From assembly GCA_018398805.1 (NCBI GenBank), contig JAGFBZ010000342.1, forward strand, positions 828,001 through 892,000: 64,000 bases of DNA. The letters run 5' to 3'. Every line of letters starts with the position of its first letter. Position 1 is the first letter of the stretch. Origin of the DNA: Hirundichthys speculiger (lineage: Eukaryota; Chordata; Actinopteri; Beloniformes; Exocoetidae). The position numbers and the translations under genes were made by a program. The notes below the pieces were generated by a model. The model made no database searches. It saw nothing but the letters and a program-made list of their open reading frames with translations, and was not told the origin of the DNA. Below are positions 22,386-33,800 of this stretch, one piece after another.

Positions 22386-22696
22386 CATGTAGAGAGAAAC
22401 TGAAACGGAAATGACAGTTTTACATGCTAATGCTAATGTGAACCCTGGTTGGTTCAGGATTCAGAATTGGACACATAGTTTTCGACAGTTAAAATGGATA
22501 AAATAATTGCCGTTTGTGGTGGTGTAGTATATGGGCAGCGGCAACATTAAGAAATATTTTTAAAAAATTGAACTAAAAATGAACTATTTAGTTCATTTTT
22601 TGAAACGGTGAACTGAACTAGTTCATTTTAATTTCTATGAACTATGAACTAAACCAGTTGGTGTAGAAAGTGAACTTGCCCAACACTGCCTCAGCC

Positions 22697-23282
22697 TTCC
22701 TGCTGCCGCCGTCGCGGGAAAAACCAGAGTGATACCGAACTTAATTGCTTTGCTGACAGCTCCTGAGCTGGTGGAAGTTGTTGTCCCAGATTGAGGGACG
22801 TGAGCTTGAGCTTGTAGGAAGAAAAGCAAAGCACCTCCGGGAATACGCTTTTACTTAATGGACAGGTAGGAGTTATACAAAGCTTTCAGAGCTTATTATT
22901 TCTTTACCGGGGTTTATAGTTAAGAATTCAGACAGACAGCGGAGCTGACAGGGCAGGGATCGCAGCCAACACCCCCAACACATCCACTAATGCACAGATG
23001 ATCGTGCAAATACCAGCACGTAAGCGGATAAAACTGCTGTCAAAGGCACATCTACATACTGGAGTTTTTGTTTTTTCTGTGGATGGAGGCAGAACCAAGT
23101 CAGAAACACGTCCCGCTTTGCTTTTTTTTTGTTCTTTTCTCGCTCAAAAGCTCTCGAAAGCAAAGGCAGACGTTGAAAAGTGACATAATTAGTAGCGTAA
23201 TCTATCTGCAATTAACAGCAGACAGATGTTTCATTAGTGTCGATGGAGGAAACTACAAATGGACGCTGAAGGTCATCAGTCT

Positions 23283-23327
<45 letters not shown>

Positions 23328-25195
23328 GTTCAGAAATACAGTTACAGTGAACGCGTCTGGCCACGCCCACGTACATACGTACGTACCTCTGATGGAGACC
23401 TGCACGTTTACTGGCACGACTGAACCTGCAGAGACAAAATCAGTCGTGGTGGTCACAGTAATTAGAAAAAAAATCTGTTATTCATTAGCCTTCATTTCAT
23501 TACCCGCTGACAGTAGTAATTAATTACAGAAGCCACCTCTGACCTTTTCAAATGCTGATTAATTAGATGTCAGTCAGGGCTGCAAATTTACAGGATTTTA
23601 TTTTATTTTTTTGTGAAGCTTTTTGTTTAATCTATTTAGCATTTTTAGAGGAGTGTGCAGGAGAAATGTGAGCAATTATGTAATTGTTATTGTACAAAAT
23701 ACCTCTGATGATCACACATCTGGAGACTTTGTCCAGGGCCGTGTCTGTCCCTGGAAATGTGGTCACATGACATGATCATTTTATATAACCAAGTGATATT
23801 CCAAAAACGTTTTAGTACAGCTTATTGTTAAGTTGGACATCCATTCTATGTTCCTGAAATTACAACGGTAAAATACTATAGTACAGAATATAGCACACGT
23901 GCACACCCATGGGTGGCACAAAGTTAATAAATGTTCAAATGTTCAGCTTTAAATATAATCATGTTGTCATCTTTCAACCAACTCACATGGAAATATGAAA
24001 AAAAAAGAGGAGAAAATCCCAACTGAGACTAGTTCACAGAGGGAATAAAAACCCCAAAGTTAAAGAAAAATTAGAACTTGGACATAAAAATGGTGTGAAT
24101 TGTTTCTCCTTTTCTTCAAAAATATCCAACTGTTACTGGAGCGAGGACTCATCAGAGATGGAGTCGGGGAGGGAAGTGGATGAGAACTTTTTCATAGAAA
24201 GGTAAGAGGAGGAGACGGAGGGGAGAATCTCTGATGAAGGAGTTTAAAAAGAAGTTAAATGAAGTTTCTGCTTGGCATCAAAAGCCTTACAGTCAAATGA
24301 TTCTTTCAATTGAATTCTTATATTATCACCTTCATAGGGACACTGCTTTTATTTTTCTTTAAGCACCATAGGATTGTATCTTGTATCACTCTACAGTAAC
24401 TTTTTTTTGTTGTTTAAATGAGACACTAATCCAATTTCGATGACATTTTACACCGAGACACAAAGAGAACAGACGAGGTTGAGGGCCGATGGATCAAAGG
24501 AAAAGTGATAAAAGTCCGCATGAGAAAATGGTTTCTTTATGAATTACACATTTGTTTGACTTGGTTTTAACTGCAGAAGATTTTCCCTTTGATCCTCTTT
24601 AATTTAGAGCTGACTGAAGGTAATGAAAAGCTCCTTCTGGCTCCTCCATCCATCTGCGTATTGATCATGTGGAGCCTCGGTGTTTGGGATCAGGCAGCGT
24701 TCTCCTGGCTTACCTGACATATGTGGAGACCACGCCTGACCGAGCACATCATCCGTCCCGACTCTGGACCGGGATCCCAGAGGATCTGCGGTTGTTTTGC
24801 TGCACATCGCCAAGTTGCTAAATCTGTCCTGCAGTAACTGTCTGAAGTCAGCTGATGAACTCTAAATAACCTTTTCTCTGTTATAACTGCATTGTTTGTG
24901 CTCAGAGGAAAACCCAAAATTAAAACCAGCAACATTCAGAATAGCTCCCTCCACCTCGACTTTCAGAGGCGTCCTCAGAGGCATTTAGATCTTTACTGCA
25001 CAACGGTGCATTCGTGATGACGCTGAAGCGTTGGAAAAAATGTAAATTTTTTTATTTGTTGCACATTTTCTTCTGATGTTGTGAAATGATGTGAGTTGCA
25101 GAGGCGGCAACTTCTCTGCAGGACTGCAGGAAAATCTGTAAAACAGCGTTTTACAGTTGATCCTTTTCACTAAACAGCAGGATGTCAAATGGGAC
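22697..25195. other. 2.5 kb without recognisable gene
   Basis: No gene is supported. The interval includes a 44-nt G run (23283-23326), AT-rich unique sequence, and short CGTACGTAC-type alternation near 23376-23386. Open frames crossing the G run (23068-23523 plus, 23253-23456 minus) are artefacts of poly-glycine or poly-proline translation. Confidence 0.5.
23283..23326 (+). repeat. 44-nt G homopolymer
   Basis: This is the longest homopolymer in the window, an uninterrupted run of 44 guanines. It is expected to form G-quadruplexes, and its true length is likely to vary between individuals and to be misread in sequencing. Confidence 0.9.
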
Positions 25196-26355
25196 TAGGG
25201 ATGTAACGATATGGAAAATTTGATATCTCAATTATATGGACCAAATTATCACGGTTTACGATATTATCGCAATATATTTAATTGCTGTACAAATCCCTAA
25301 AAAACACATACATTTTAATAATTTCACAAAATCTTGTGATTTTCTTGTCATACTAAAACATCAGAAGCCAAAATCTTATCAAAATGAAACTTTCACATTA
25401 AAAGGGCAAACAACTGGCACAGAAAGTAAATAAAATAACAGAACAAAAATAAATAACAGGAACAAAACTAATTTGTCTGCTGCAAATTTAAATGAACACT
25501 TTAACAACCATAGTAGGTCAAAATATGCAAACAATTATCAGGAACCAAAATTATAGTTCAAGTTCAAATGAAATAAACTTTGGACTTTAAGCTGAACCTT
25601 AAATACATATAAATGTGCAAATAAAGAAACAGTTGTTTAGGAGCCAAATATGTTGTTATGAATTGTAGTTCACTCTGTGTGTCTGTGGGTGTCGCTGTGT
25701 TGTTACCTGAGGGTCAGGTATAAAGGTAGCTGCCTGTTATTGGTTAGGTGTTGGACCCGGAAGGGCAAAAGGTTTTTGACCGCTGTGGTGCTAACTGCCG
25801 GTGTTATGGTTGTCGGATCAGTTAATGGAATAAATCAATATTTTAACTGATCAGAAGAACATCGTTCCGGTCATTTTTTGATCAACACGCAACTGTAACG
25901 TTTACGAAATGTGAGTTAGCGAAGCGCGTCAACCAGGTTACTCTTGGTCAAACATCTCAGTAGCTTGAAGCATTAGCCTTAGCTCCTTCAAGTTGCTTCT
26001 AAATTACAATAAAATGTAAACAAGTGCTCTGCAGACAGGATAACTGTCATCCACCAGTTGTCCCTCTGCATTCTTATATATAAAAAAAAAAAAAACACAC
26101 TTTGGACTTTGTCATTTTAGTGAGTTGGTAAATGTCCTGCGTGCTATCACCACTTTCCGCCATGATTACGTTATGATGCCGATGTTACAAGCTACAAATT
26201 CACGTGAACCACAGTCACGAGTCGCTCGCAGACTTAAATGAGGCTGATATTACATATCCCGGTAATCGACCGAGACAATGAGATGAAGTCAAACATAAAC
26301 GGTAACCGTTATCACGTAAAATTTTACCATAATACCGATAACCGTTCCATCGCTA
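25196..26355. mobile_element. hAT element with 7/8 target duplication
   Basis: Begins TAGGGATGTAACGATATGG and ends AACCGTTCCATCGCTA. Flanking octamers AATGGGAC (25188-25195) and GATGGGAC (26356-26363) match at 7 of 8 positions. Both sub-terminal regions are rich in ATATCG/TACCG motifs. The 1160-bp interior has no transposase frame and contains a candidate solo LTR at 25654-25900. Confidence 0.82.
25654..25900 (+). mobile_element. Candidate solo LTR
   Basis: The segment starts TGTTATGAATTGTAG, contains a TATA-like GGTATAAAGG at about 25716-25725, a polyadenylation-like AATAAA at about 25829, and ends near CACGCAACTGTAACG. That order fits a Gypsy-type LTR of about 247 bp. No 5-bp target duplication can be read (TATGT against TTTAC) and the terminal CA is not intact. 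It may instead be a normal interior part of the surrounding hAT. Confidence 0.35.
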
Positions 26356-26363
26356 GATGGGAC

Positions 26364-27567
26364 ATAAAAGTGATTAATTTATGGCTTCATACCGGCCTCA
26401 TCCACGTCTTCTCTCAGCTTTGGTTTGTTATCCCTGGATCGGTCTCGGTTCTTTGGTGTTCCTGAGTCAACATGTTTGTTGCTCTTTTGGACCCACATCA
26501 TGGTAATAATTATAATATCCTCCGGGTCCTTACGTGTTCTTGGAATCAGGTGAAGAGACGTCATGTGACCAACAACACATAAGCGTGCTGTTAAATAGCC
26601 AATTAAACCGTGACGTTATGTTTCAGATAATCAGCGTGTCAGTAAAGTAAGTGCACCCCAGTCATTGTTGAAGCAGCTCAGTTTTTTTTCCTTTTACCTT
26701 CCTGCTTTTCCGGCCATTCTGTCGTGGATTTTCCGGTTCGCTCAGGATCATCGTCCTATTTCGTGACCCAGTTCCATCAAGCTTTGGCCCACAGATATAT
26801 ATTTGACTCTGAAATGCTTTGATATACATAGTTCACGGTCAACTGGGTGACTGCGAGCTGCCAGGATCCTCTGGCTGTAAAAACGAGCTTTGACAGTTTG
26901 CGTGAGGCGATTTTGCTTATATGTACTTTTTTCCGGCTGCAGACCTGCAGTTTGGACTCAGACGCTCGAAGAAAAACACCAAAGCACGTGATTTAAAAAA
27001 CAAAAACCTGCAGCGCAACACATGAGACGTCTTCTACATCTTGAAGCTCCACCGTTAGCGGTTTTATCTTTCAGGTTCTTCCTGAGAAAGCACATTAATG
27101 TTGCATTCAATTCCCCAAATCAAACTTCAGCAGTGTTGTCGAGTAAATATTTCATTTACCCGCAGGACAAACGCCAAACAAACAATGCCGTTACAAGTTG
27201 TTGTCAGTGCCTGTTTTGATCCAGTTATTTTATTTTTTGGTTTTGTTTTAGCAATTACCTGAAAGTTAGCTAACTGAGGCCTGCGCGGCCGAGATGTGGC
27301 GCTGTGGTTTTTTTTTTTCTTTCGCCGTCGGATGGTCTGACCTCACCGTGACCTCCCTGAGACATCACGTCCCGGGAAGATTGGCAGCTGCCTTCAGTGT
27401 TCTCCGTTTGTGAATTAATCATCACACCTCCAGCCCCAGATAGATCCGTCGCTCCTCTAAGAGCGCCGTAAGTGTTAGCGCCTGCTTCATTTCTATAGCT
27501 CTATCCTTAACACATGTCTGGTTATTCTGTTGATTTTATTGCATCTGGAGGCGTTTGCTGTTTCAGT
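26364..27567. other. 1.2 kb without recognisable gene
   Basis: Unique-looking sequence with no supported exon, repeat or RNA gene. Confidence 0.45.
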
Positions 27568-27583
27568 GCCTCTGTAAAGTTTT

Positions 27584-28080
27584 TTTTTTTTTTTTAGATA
27601 TTTTTATTAGTTTTTTTCAACAAACAGACGACAACAACATTCAAAATAGACACATACAAAAAGCAAAACAAAACAAAGACAAGCTGGGAGCAAAACAAAA
27701 AAGTAAATAGTTGGATAAAAGGATGTGACAATTCTAGGTACCTCAGAAAAGTACAAAGTAGAGTAACTTACAATTACAATTTATAATTGACATTGGGAGC
27801 CCATTACAGGTATGGCTAGGGCCCATATAAATGCTCTAGAGATAATAGCAGATATGTTTGCATCAGTATAGTCCAGAAAGGGTCTTCAAATTCTATAAAA
27901 GACATTAGTTTTTGTATGTAGGTCAATAAGTCCAGGAGTATATATTCCACTACTGTCCTGTGCCATCTCACAACCAAGGGGCCTTTGTCCGAAATCCAGT
28001 GAAGTAAAATATTTTTCCTGGCATTTTTGTATTTTTAAACAAGACCAGAGACAGTGAGTAAGATCTCCAATCTCTGCTCT
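27584..28080 (-). mobile_element. L1-type LINE 3' end, 5'-truncated
   Basis: On the minus strand this insertion ends in a poly-A tail (poly-T on the plus strand, near 27581-27595). It is flanked by a 16-bp direct repeat, GCCTCTGTAAAGTTTT, at 27568-27583 and 28081-28096. Together these show retroposition with target duplication. The 5' end is truncated within the reverse-transcriptase-encoding frame. AT-rich 3' untranslated sequence occupies 27596-27800. Confidence 0.85.
27820..28078 (-). pseudogene. L1-type ORF2 C-terminal fragment
   Basis: The minus-strand translation begins EIGDLTHCLWSCLKIQKC. This resembles the DLTH.LW.C.KIQ.FW cysteine/tryptophan motif near the end of vertebrate L1-group ORF2 proteins. 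After one in-frame stop it continues RPFLDYTDANISAIISRAF, which resembles the terminal W.PFL.Y segment. The remaining roughly 85 codons carry no enzymatic domain. The recognition is from motif pattern only. Confidence 0.65.
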
Positions 28081-28096
28081 GCCTCTGTAAAGTTTT

Positions 28097-28890
28097 AAAA
28101 ATATATGTTGATGTAGACGAACACTAGATGAGTACGCCGCTTTTATGGTGAAAATAGAAACTTAACAACAATGTGAATGAAAAAGAAAACAAGAACTATA
28201 AGGACTGGAGATATTTTTTTTTATATATCTGGGGAAAAAGCTAAAATACTGCATCACAAAGATGGATGGTAAGTAAAGTAAAGTATATCCTTTTAATAAC
28301 TTCTATTTCCAAACACACAAACACAACACGGCGCTGCTCTATTCCCAATGAGAACATGAAGAAACATGAAGTCTTATTTAAGAACAAAGGGAGCAGATGT
28401 TGTTGTGGAGCGTTTCTCTGACAGTCGGAGTAGAACGGGTCGCTCCAGACGCCGCTCAGAAGAACAGCGGGCTTTGATTAAGAAGTTGACTGGAGAGGAG
28501 AAAAACATATGAAGAAGAGAAGAAAATGAGGCTGCTCGGCTAAAATGATCTGAAATGCTTTAAAATGGAACCGAAACCAGAAAGACGACAAAGAAAATGG
28601 AAAATGGACCGTTCAAGTGGATGGAAGAGCAACAACAGTGGCAAAGACTCAGCTGCAGGGGGATTAGAGAACATCTCAGGCCAAGATATCAGCCAAGATA
28701 TCAGCAAGAAGCCCCCTAAAAGTCTCATTGATCATTAAAAAAAACCCACATGTGCCAAAGAGGTTCCAGTTTTCCAAAGAACATCTGGATTGGAGTAAAG
28801 AGACGACAGTTGAGCTGGTGACTTCTGGTACAACATCTGGATCTGCCAGTAGGTCACGTGGACGGAAGCTCACAGAGCAGGGTTCAGTAT
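28097..28890. other. No gene recognised; leads into minisatellite
   Basis: A-rich intergenic sequence. A short direct duplication of CCAAGATATCAG occurs at 28681-28704. No supported gene. Confidence 0.45.
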
Positions 28891-29723
28891 CCAGGAGTAG
28901 AGATGCTCCTCCAGGTGTAGAGACGCTCCTTCAGGTGTAGAGACGCTCTTCCAGGTGTAGAGATGCTCCTTCAAGTGTAGAGACGCTCCTTCAGGTGTAG
29001 AGACGCTCTTCCAGGTGTAGAGACGCTCCTCCAGCAGTAGAGACGCTCGTCCAGGTGTAGAGACGCTCCTCCAGGTGTAGAGATGCTCCTCCAGGTGTAG
29101 AGACGCTCCTTCAGGTGTAGAGATGCTCGTCCAGGTGTAGAGACGCTCCTCCAGGAGTAGAGACGCTCCTCCAGGTGTAGAGACGCTCCTCCAGGTGTAG
29201 AGACGCTCTTCCAGGTGTAGAGACGCTCTTCCAGGTGTAGAGACACTCCTCCAGGTGTAGAGACGCTCCTCCAGGTGTAGAGACGCTCTTCCAGGTGTAG
29301 AGATGCTCCTTCAGGTGTAGAGACGCTCTTCCAGGTGTAGAGACACTCCTCCAGGTGTAGAGACGCTCCTCCAGGTGTAGAGACGCTCCTCCAGGTGTAG
29401 AGACGCTCGTCCAGGTGTAGAGACGCTCCTCCAGGAGTAGAGACGCTTGTCCAGGTGTAGAGACGCTCCTCCAGGAGTAGAGACGCTCCTTCAGGTGTAG
29501 AGACGCTCGTCCAGGTGTAGAGACGCTCCTCCAGTTGTAGAGACGCTCCTCCAGTTGTAGAGACGCTCTTCCAGGTGTAGAGACACTCCTCCAGGAGTAG
29601 AGACGCTCCTCCAGTTGTAGAGACGCTCTTCCAGGTGTAGAGACACTCCTCCAGGTGTAGAGATGCTCCTCCAGGTGTAGAGACGCTCTTCCAGGTGTAG
29701 AGACACTCCTCCAGTTGTAGAGA
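28891..29723 (-). repeat. 20-bp minisatellite, left block
   Basis: About 41 units of AGACGCTCCTCCAGGTGTAG (plus-strand form) in strict 20-bp register for over 800 bases. Variants are confined to a few positions (CCT/CTT/CGT, GTGTAG/GAGTAG/CAGTAG/TTGTAG, GACG/GATG/GACA). The array stops at a hAT insertion and the same repeat resumes on its far side at 30839, so both blocks are one array. The 20-bp period is not a multiple of three, so all three minus-strand frames translate to a 20-residue repeat without stops; these frames are not genes. Confidence 0.97.
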
Positions 29724-29885
29724 TGTAGAGCCCTATGGAATCCGTGATCACGGAATCACGGACGGAATCGCGGAATTGGAGATTAAAAACGGAATTCACT
29801 TTAAATGCGCAATATAACAGAACTGAACAGCAATTTGCGCAAAAGTTTGTTTTTTTTTCTTCCGGACTAAAAGTGACTTTTCTTT

Positions 29886-30083
29886 TTTTAAGATTTTTTT
29901 GGCACTAGTGACTTGTATTGATGGTGGAGAGAGACAGGAAGGGGGGCAGAGAGAACGGGGAAGACCCGCGGCAAGGAGCCGACAAGCCGGGAGTCGAGCT
30001 CGCGATTAGCCGCACGAGGACTGTAGCCTCTGTACATGGGCCGCCTGCCCAAACCACTGCTCTACCGGGGCGGCCCGAAAGGA
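29886..30083 (-). mobile_element. tRNA-derived SINE with 10-bp target duplication
   Basis: Read on the minus strand the element opens with GGGCCGCCCCGGTAGAGCAG, a worn A box in the tRNA-like head. About 50 bases later comes GAGCTCGACTCCCGG, a B-box match to GGTTCGANTCC. After that comes a CTCTCTGCCCCCCTTCC-type body and an A-rich 3' tail (T-rich on the plus strand at 29886-29900). The direct repeat ACTTTTCTTT flanks it at 29876-29885 and 30084-30093. It resembles a widespread fish tRNA-SINE, though I cannot name the family with certainty. It lies inside the hAT at 29724-30838. Confidence 0.7.
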
Positions 30084-30567
30084 ACTTTTCTTTCAAGAAA
30101 ATGTTCCAACGGGGGTCACGAAAAGCTGGGACACTGCGCGCTCTCCTGCCCCCGCTTTCCTCATTAATTAAAAAAAAAAAAAAAACACGTCGAACATGAC
30201 AAACATGACAAACTATGTGAACCGGTTTCTTCTTCGCCGAGAAACCGGCGAAGAAGCGAAGGAACTACCGGCTGTCTCCCAGGTACAGGACAGAGCAGTT
30301 TCTCCGAGATTATTATGTGTCTGGTGATTCAGTGTTCTGCTAGTTTAGCCAGGACACGATTGAATGGACATGAAAAGAAACGTGCGAGGATCACTGGACG
30401 AGTGAAAAGCACAAACATAAAAAGGCGAGAATCCCTCACTGATCAAAACACAAAGAGGCTGTAACAGCTGGAACACCTAAAGATAAAAAATCACACTGAC
30501 ACACAACCAGTGTTCAGTGCTTTGGATTTCATAGCATCTACATCAGCTGTAGTAAATATAGTTTATT

Positions 30568-30645
30568 CTGTTATCAGACACATAGTTTGTCATGACGTAC
30601 CTGAAAAATGTCAAGTACGTCATGACAAACTATGTCTGATAACAG
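30568..30645. repeat. Near-perfect hairpin, 31-33 bp arms
   Basis: The left arm 30568-30600 (CTGTTATCAGACACATAGTT...) and right arm 30615-30645 are reverse complements except for a 2-nt CA insertion in the left arm. A 14-nt loop separates them. Weaker outer complementarity extends the stem (CAGCTGTA near 30545 and TACAGCTG near 30676). Nothing else in this hAT is so well paired. Confidence 0.85.
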
Positions 30646-30838
30646 AAGAAATTAAACAGGCTAAAATGATTAGTTTACAGCTGTTGAAATTCCTTTCTTT
30701 TTTTCACTTTAAATGGATTTTACCTATTTTAGTTTTTTTTTCTTGAATTTTTTTCTTTGTCATAAAATGAATGTTTTATTGAATCCTCCAGGTGTTTAAA
30801 GTATGAGAAATAACGCTCCGGATTTGCATAGGGCAGGA

Positions 30839-33800
30839 TGTAGAGAGACGCTCCTCCAGGTGTAGAGCGCTCTTCCAGGCGTGGAGACGCTCCTCCAGGA
30901 GTAGAGACGCTCCTCCAGGAGTCTCCTCCTCCAGGTGTAGAGACGCTCTTCCAGGTGTAGAGACGCTCCTCCAGGTGTAGAGATGCTCCTCCTGGTGTAG
31001 AGACGCTCTTCCAGGTGTAGAGACGCTCCTCCAGGAGTAGAGACGCTCCTCCAGGTGTAGAGACGCTCTTCCAGGTGTAGAGACGCTCCTTCAGGAGTAG
31101 AGACGCTCCTCCAGGTGTAGAGACGTACCTCCAGGTGTAGAGACACTCCTTCAGGTGTAAAGATGCTCCTCCAGGTGTAGAGATTCTCCTCCAGGAGTAG
31201 AGATGCTCCTCCAGGAGTAGAGACGCTCCTTCAGGTGTAGAGATGCTCGTCCAGGTGTAGAGACGCTCGTCCAGGTGTAGAGATGCTCCTCCAGGTGTAG
31301 AGACGCTCTTCCAGGTGTAGAGACACTCCTCCAGTTGTAGAGATGCTCCTCCAGGTGTAGAGACGCTCCTCCAGGAGTAGAGACGCTCCTCCAGGTGTAG
31401 AGATGCTCTTCCAGGTGTAGAGACGCTTCTCCAGGAGTAGAGACACTCCTCCAGGTGTAGAGACGCTCTTCCAGGTGTAGAGACGCTCCTCCAGGTGTAG
31501 AGACGCTCCTCCAGGTGTAGAGACGCTCTTCCAGGTGTAGAGACGCTCTCCAGGTGTAGACGCTCCTCCAGGTAGAGAGACGCTCCAGGTGTAGAGACGC
31601 TCCTCCAGGTGTAGAGACGCTCCTCCAGGTTAGAGACGCTCCTCCAGGTGTAGAGACAGAGAGACGCTCCTTCAGGTGTAGAGACGCTCTTCCAGGTGTA
31701 GAGACGCTCCTCCAGGTGTAGAGACGCCTCTCCAGGTGTAGAGACGCTCCTCCAGGTGTAGAGATGCTCCTCCAGGTGTAGAGACGCTCTTCCAGGTGTA
31801 GAGATGCTCCTCCAGGTGTAAGACGCTCCTCCAGGAGTAGAGACGCTCCTCCAGGTGTAGAGACGCTCTCCAGGTGTAGAGACGCTCCTCCAGGTGTAGA
31901 TAGAGACGCTCTTCCAGGTGTAGAGACACTCCTCCAGAGAGACGCTCCTCCAGGTGTAGAGACGCTCCTCCAGGTGTAGAGACGCTCCTCCAGGTGTAGA
32001 GACGCTCCTCCAGGTGTAGAGACGCTCTTCCAGGTGTAGAGACGCTCCTCCAGGTGTAGAGACGCTCCTCCAGGTGTAGAGACGCTCCTTCAGGAGTAGA
32101 GTTGCTCCTCCAGGTGTAGAGACGCTCCTCCAGGTGTAGAGACGCTCCTTCCAGGAGGAGTAGAGACGCTCCTCCAGGTGTAGAGACGCTCCTCCAGGTG
32201 TAGAGACGCTCCTCCAGGTGTAGAGACTCTCCTCCAGGTGTAGTAGAGACGCTCGTCCAGGTGTAGAGACGCTCCTCCAGTGTAGTAGAGACGCTCCTCC
32301 AGGTGTAGAGACGCTCTTCCAGGTGTAGAGACGCTCCTCCAGGTGTAGAGACGCTCCTCCAGGTGTAGAGACGCTCTTCCAGGTGTAGAGACACTCCTCC
32401 AGGTGTAGAGACGCTCCTCCAGGTGTAGAGATGCTCCTCCAGGTGTAGAGACGCTCCTCCAGGTGTAGAGACGCTCCTCCAGGTGTAGAGACGCTCCTCC
32501 AGGTGTAGAGACACTCGTCCAGGTGTAGAGACGCTCCTCCAGGTGTAGAGACGCTCTTCCAGGTGTAGAGACGCTCCTCCAGGTGTAGAGACGCTCCTTC
32601 AGGAGTAGAGACGCTCCTCCAGGTGTAGAGACGCTCTTCCAGGTGTAGAGACGCTCCTCCAGGAGTAGAGATGCTCCTCCAGGTGTAGAGACGCTCTTCC
32701 AGGTGTAGAGACGCTCCTCCAGGTGTAGAGATGCTCCTCCAGGTGTAGAGACGCTCTTCCAGGTGTAGAGACACTCCTCCAGGAGTAGAGACGCTCCTCC
32801 AGGTGTAGAGATGCTCTTCCAGGTGTAGAGACGCTCTTCCAGGTGTAGAGATGCTCCTCCAGGTGTAGAGACGCTCTTCCAGGTGTAGAGACGCTCCTCC
32901 AGGAGTAGAGACGCTCCTCCAGGAGTAGAGACGGTCCTCCAGGAGTAGAGACGCTCCTTCAGGTGTAGAGATGCTCCTCCAGGTGTAGAGATGCTCCTCC
33001 AGCAGTAGAAACGCTCCTCCAGGTGTAGAGATGCTCCTTCAGGAGTAGAGACACTCCTCCAGGTGTAGAGACGCTCCTTCAGGAGTAGAGACGCTCCTCC
33101 AGGTGTAGAGACGCTCCTCCAGGTGTAGAGACACTCCTTCAGGTGTAAAGATGCTCCTCCAGGTGTAGAGACTCTCCTCCAGGAGTAGAGATGCTCGTCC
33201 AGGTGTAGAGACGCTCGTCCAGGTGTAGAGACGCTCGTCCAGGTGTAGAGACGCTCGTCCAGGTGTAGAGACGCTCCTCCAGGTGTAGAGACGCTCTTCC
33301 AGGTGTAGAGACACTCCTCCAGGTGTAGAGACGCTCCTTCAGGAGTAGAGTTGCTCCTCCAGGTGTAGAGACGCTCCTCCAGGTTTAGAGACACTCCTTC
33401 AGGTGTAAAGATGCTCCTCCAGGTGTAGAGATTCTCCTCCAGGAGTAGAGATGCTCCTCCAGGAGTAGAGACGCTCCTTCCGGTGTAGAGACGCTCGTCC
33501 AGGTGTAGAGACGCTCGTCCAGGTGTAGAGACGCTCCTCCAGGTGTAGAGACGCTCTTCCAGGTGTAGAGACACTCCTCCAGGTGTAGAGATGCTCCTCC
33601 AGGTGTAGAGACGCTCTTCCAGGTGTAGAGACACTCCTCCAGTTGTAGAGATGCTCCTCCAGGGGTAGAGATGCTCTTCCAGGTGTAGAGACGCTCCTCC
33701 AGGAGTAGAGACGCTCCTTCAGGTGTAGAGACGCTCGTCCAGGTGTAGAAACGCTCCTCCAGTTGTAGAGACGCTCTTCCAGGTGTAGAGACACTCCTCC

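Larger units (their letters stand above)
21086..22688. mobile_element. hAT element with perfect 8-bp target duplication
   Basis: Begins CAGTGTTGTACCTGAACG and ends CTTGCCCAACACTG. The identical octamer CCTCAGCC lies immediately outside both ends (21078-21085 and 22689-22696), the signature of a hAT insertion. Sub-terminal regions on both sides repeat GAACT/AGTTC motifs (for example AGTTCATTTT). It contains a nested hAT MITE (21564-21945) and an A-rich unclassified segment (about 21950-22385). No transposase frame is recognisable, so it is a non-autonomous or heavily deleted copy of about 1.6 kb including the insertion. Confidence 0.88.
29724..30838. mobile_element. hAT element inserted into the 20-bp minisatellite
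   Basis: The left terminus is (TG)TAGAGCCCTATGGAATCCG and the right is CGGATTTGCATAGGGCAGGA, inverted repeats sharing CCCTATG and ATCCG. The octamer TGTAGAGA occurs exactly at both outer junctions (29716-29723 and 30839-30846), consistent with an 8-bp duplication, although the host array repeats this word anyway. The interior holds a tRNA-derived SINE (29886-30083) and a near-perfect hairpin (30568-30645). No intact transposase frame is seen. The element cuts a once continuous array. Confidence 0.75.

Noticed and set aside
23253..23523. Poly-glycine and poly-proline proteins
   Set aside because: These are translations of a 44-nt G homopolymer. No support for coding.
30729..32774. 681-codon open frame on the minus strand
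   Set aside because: It is the stop-free translation of a 20-bp tandem repeat whose period keeps all frames open. There is no domain, start context or splice evidence.
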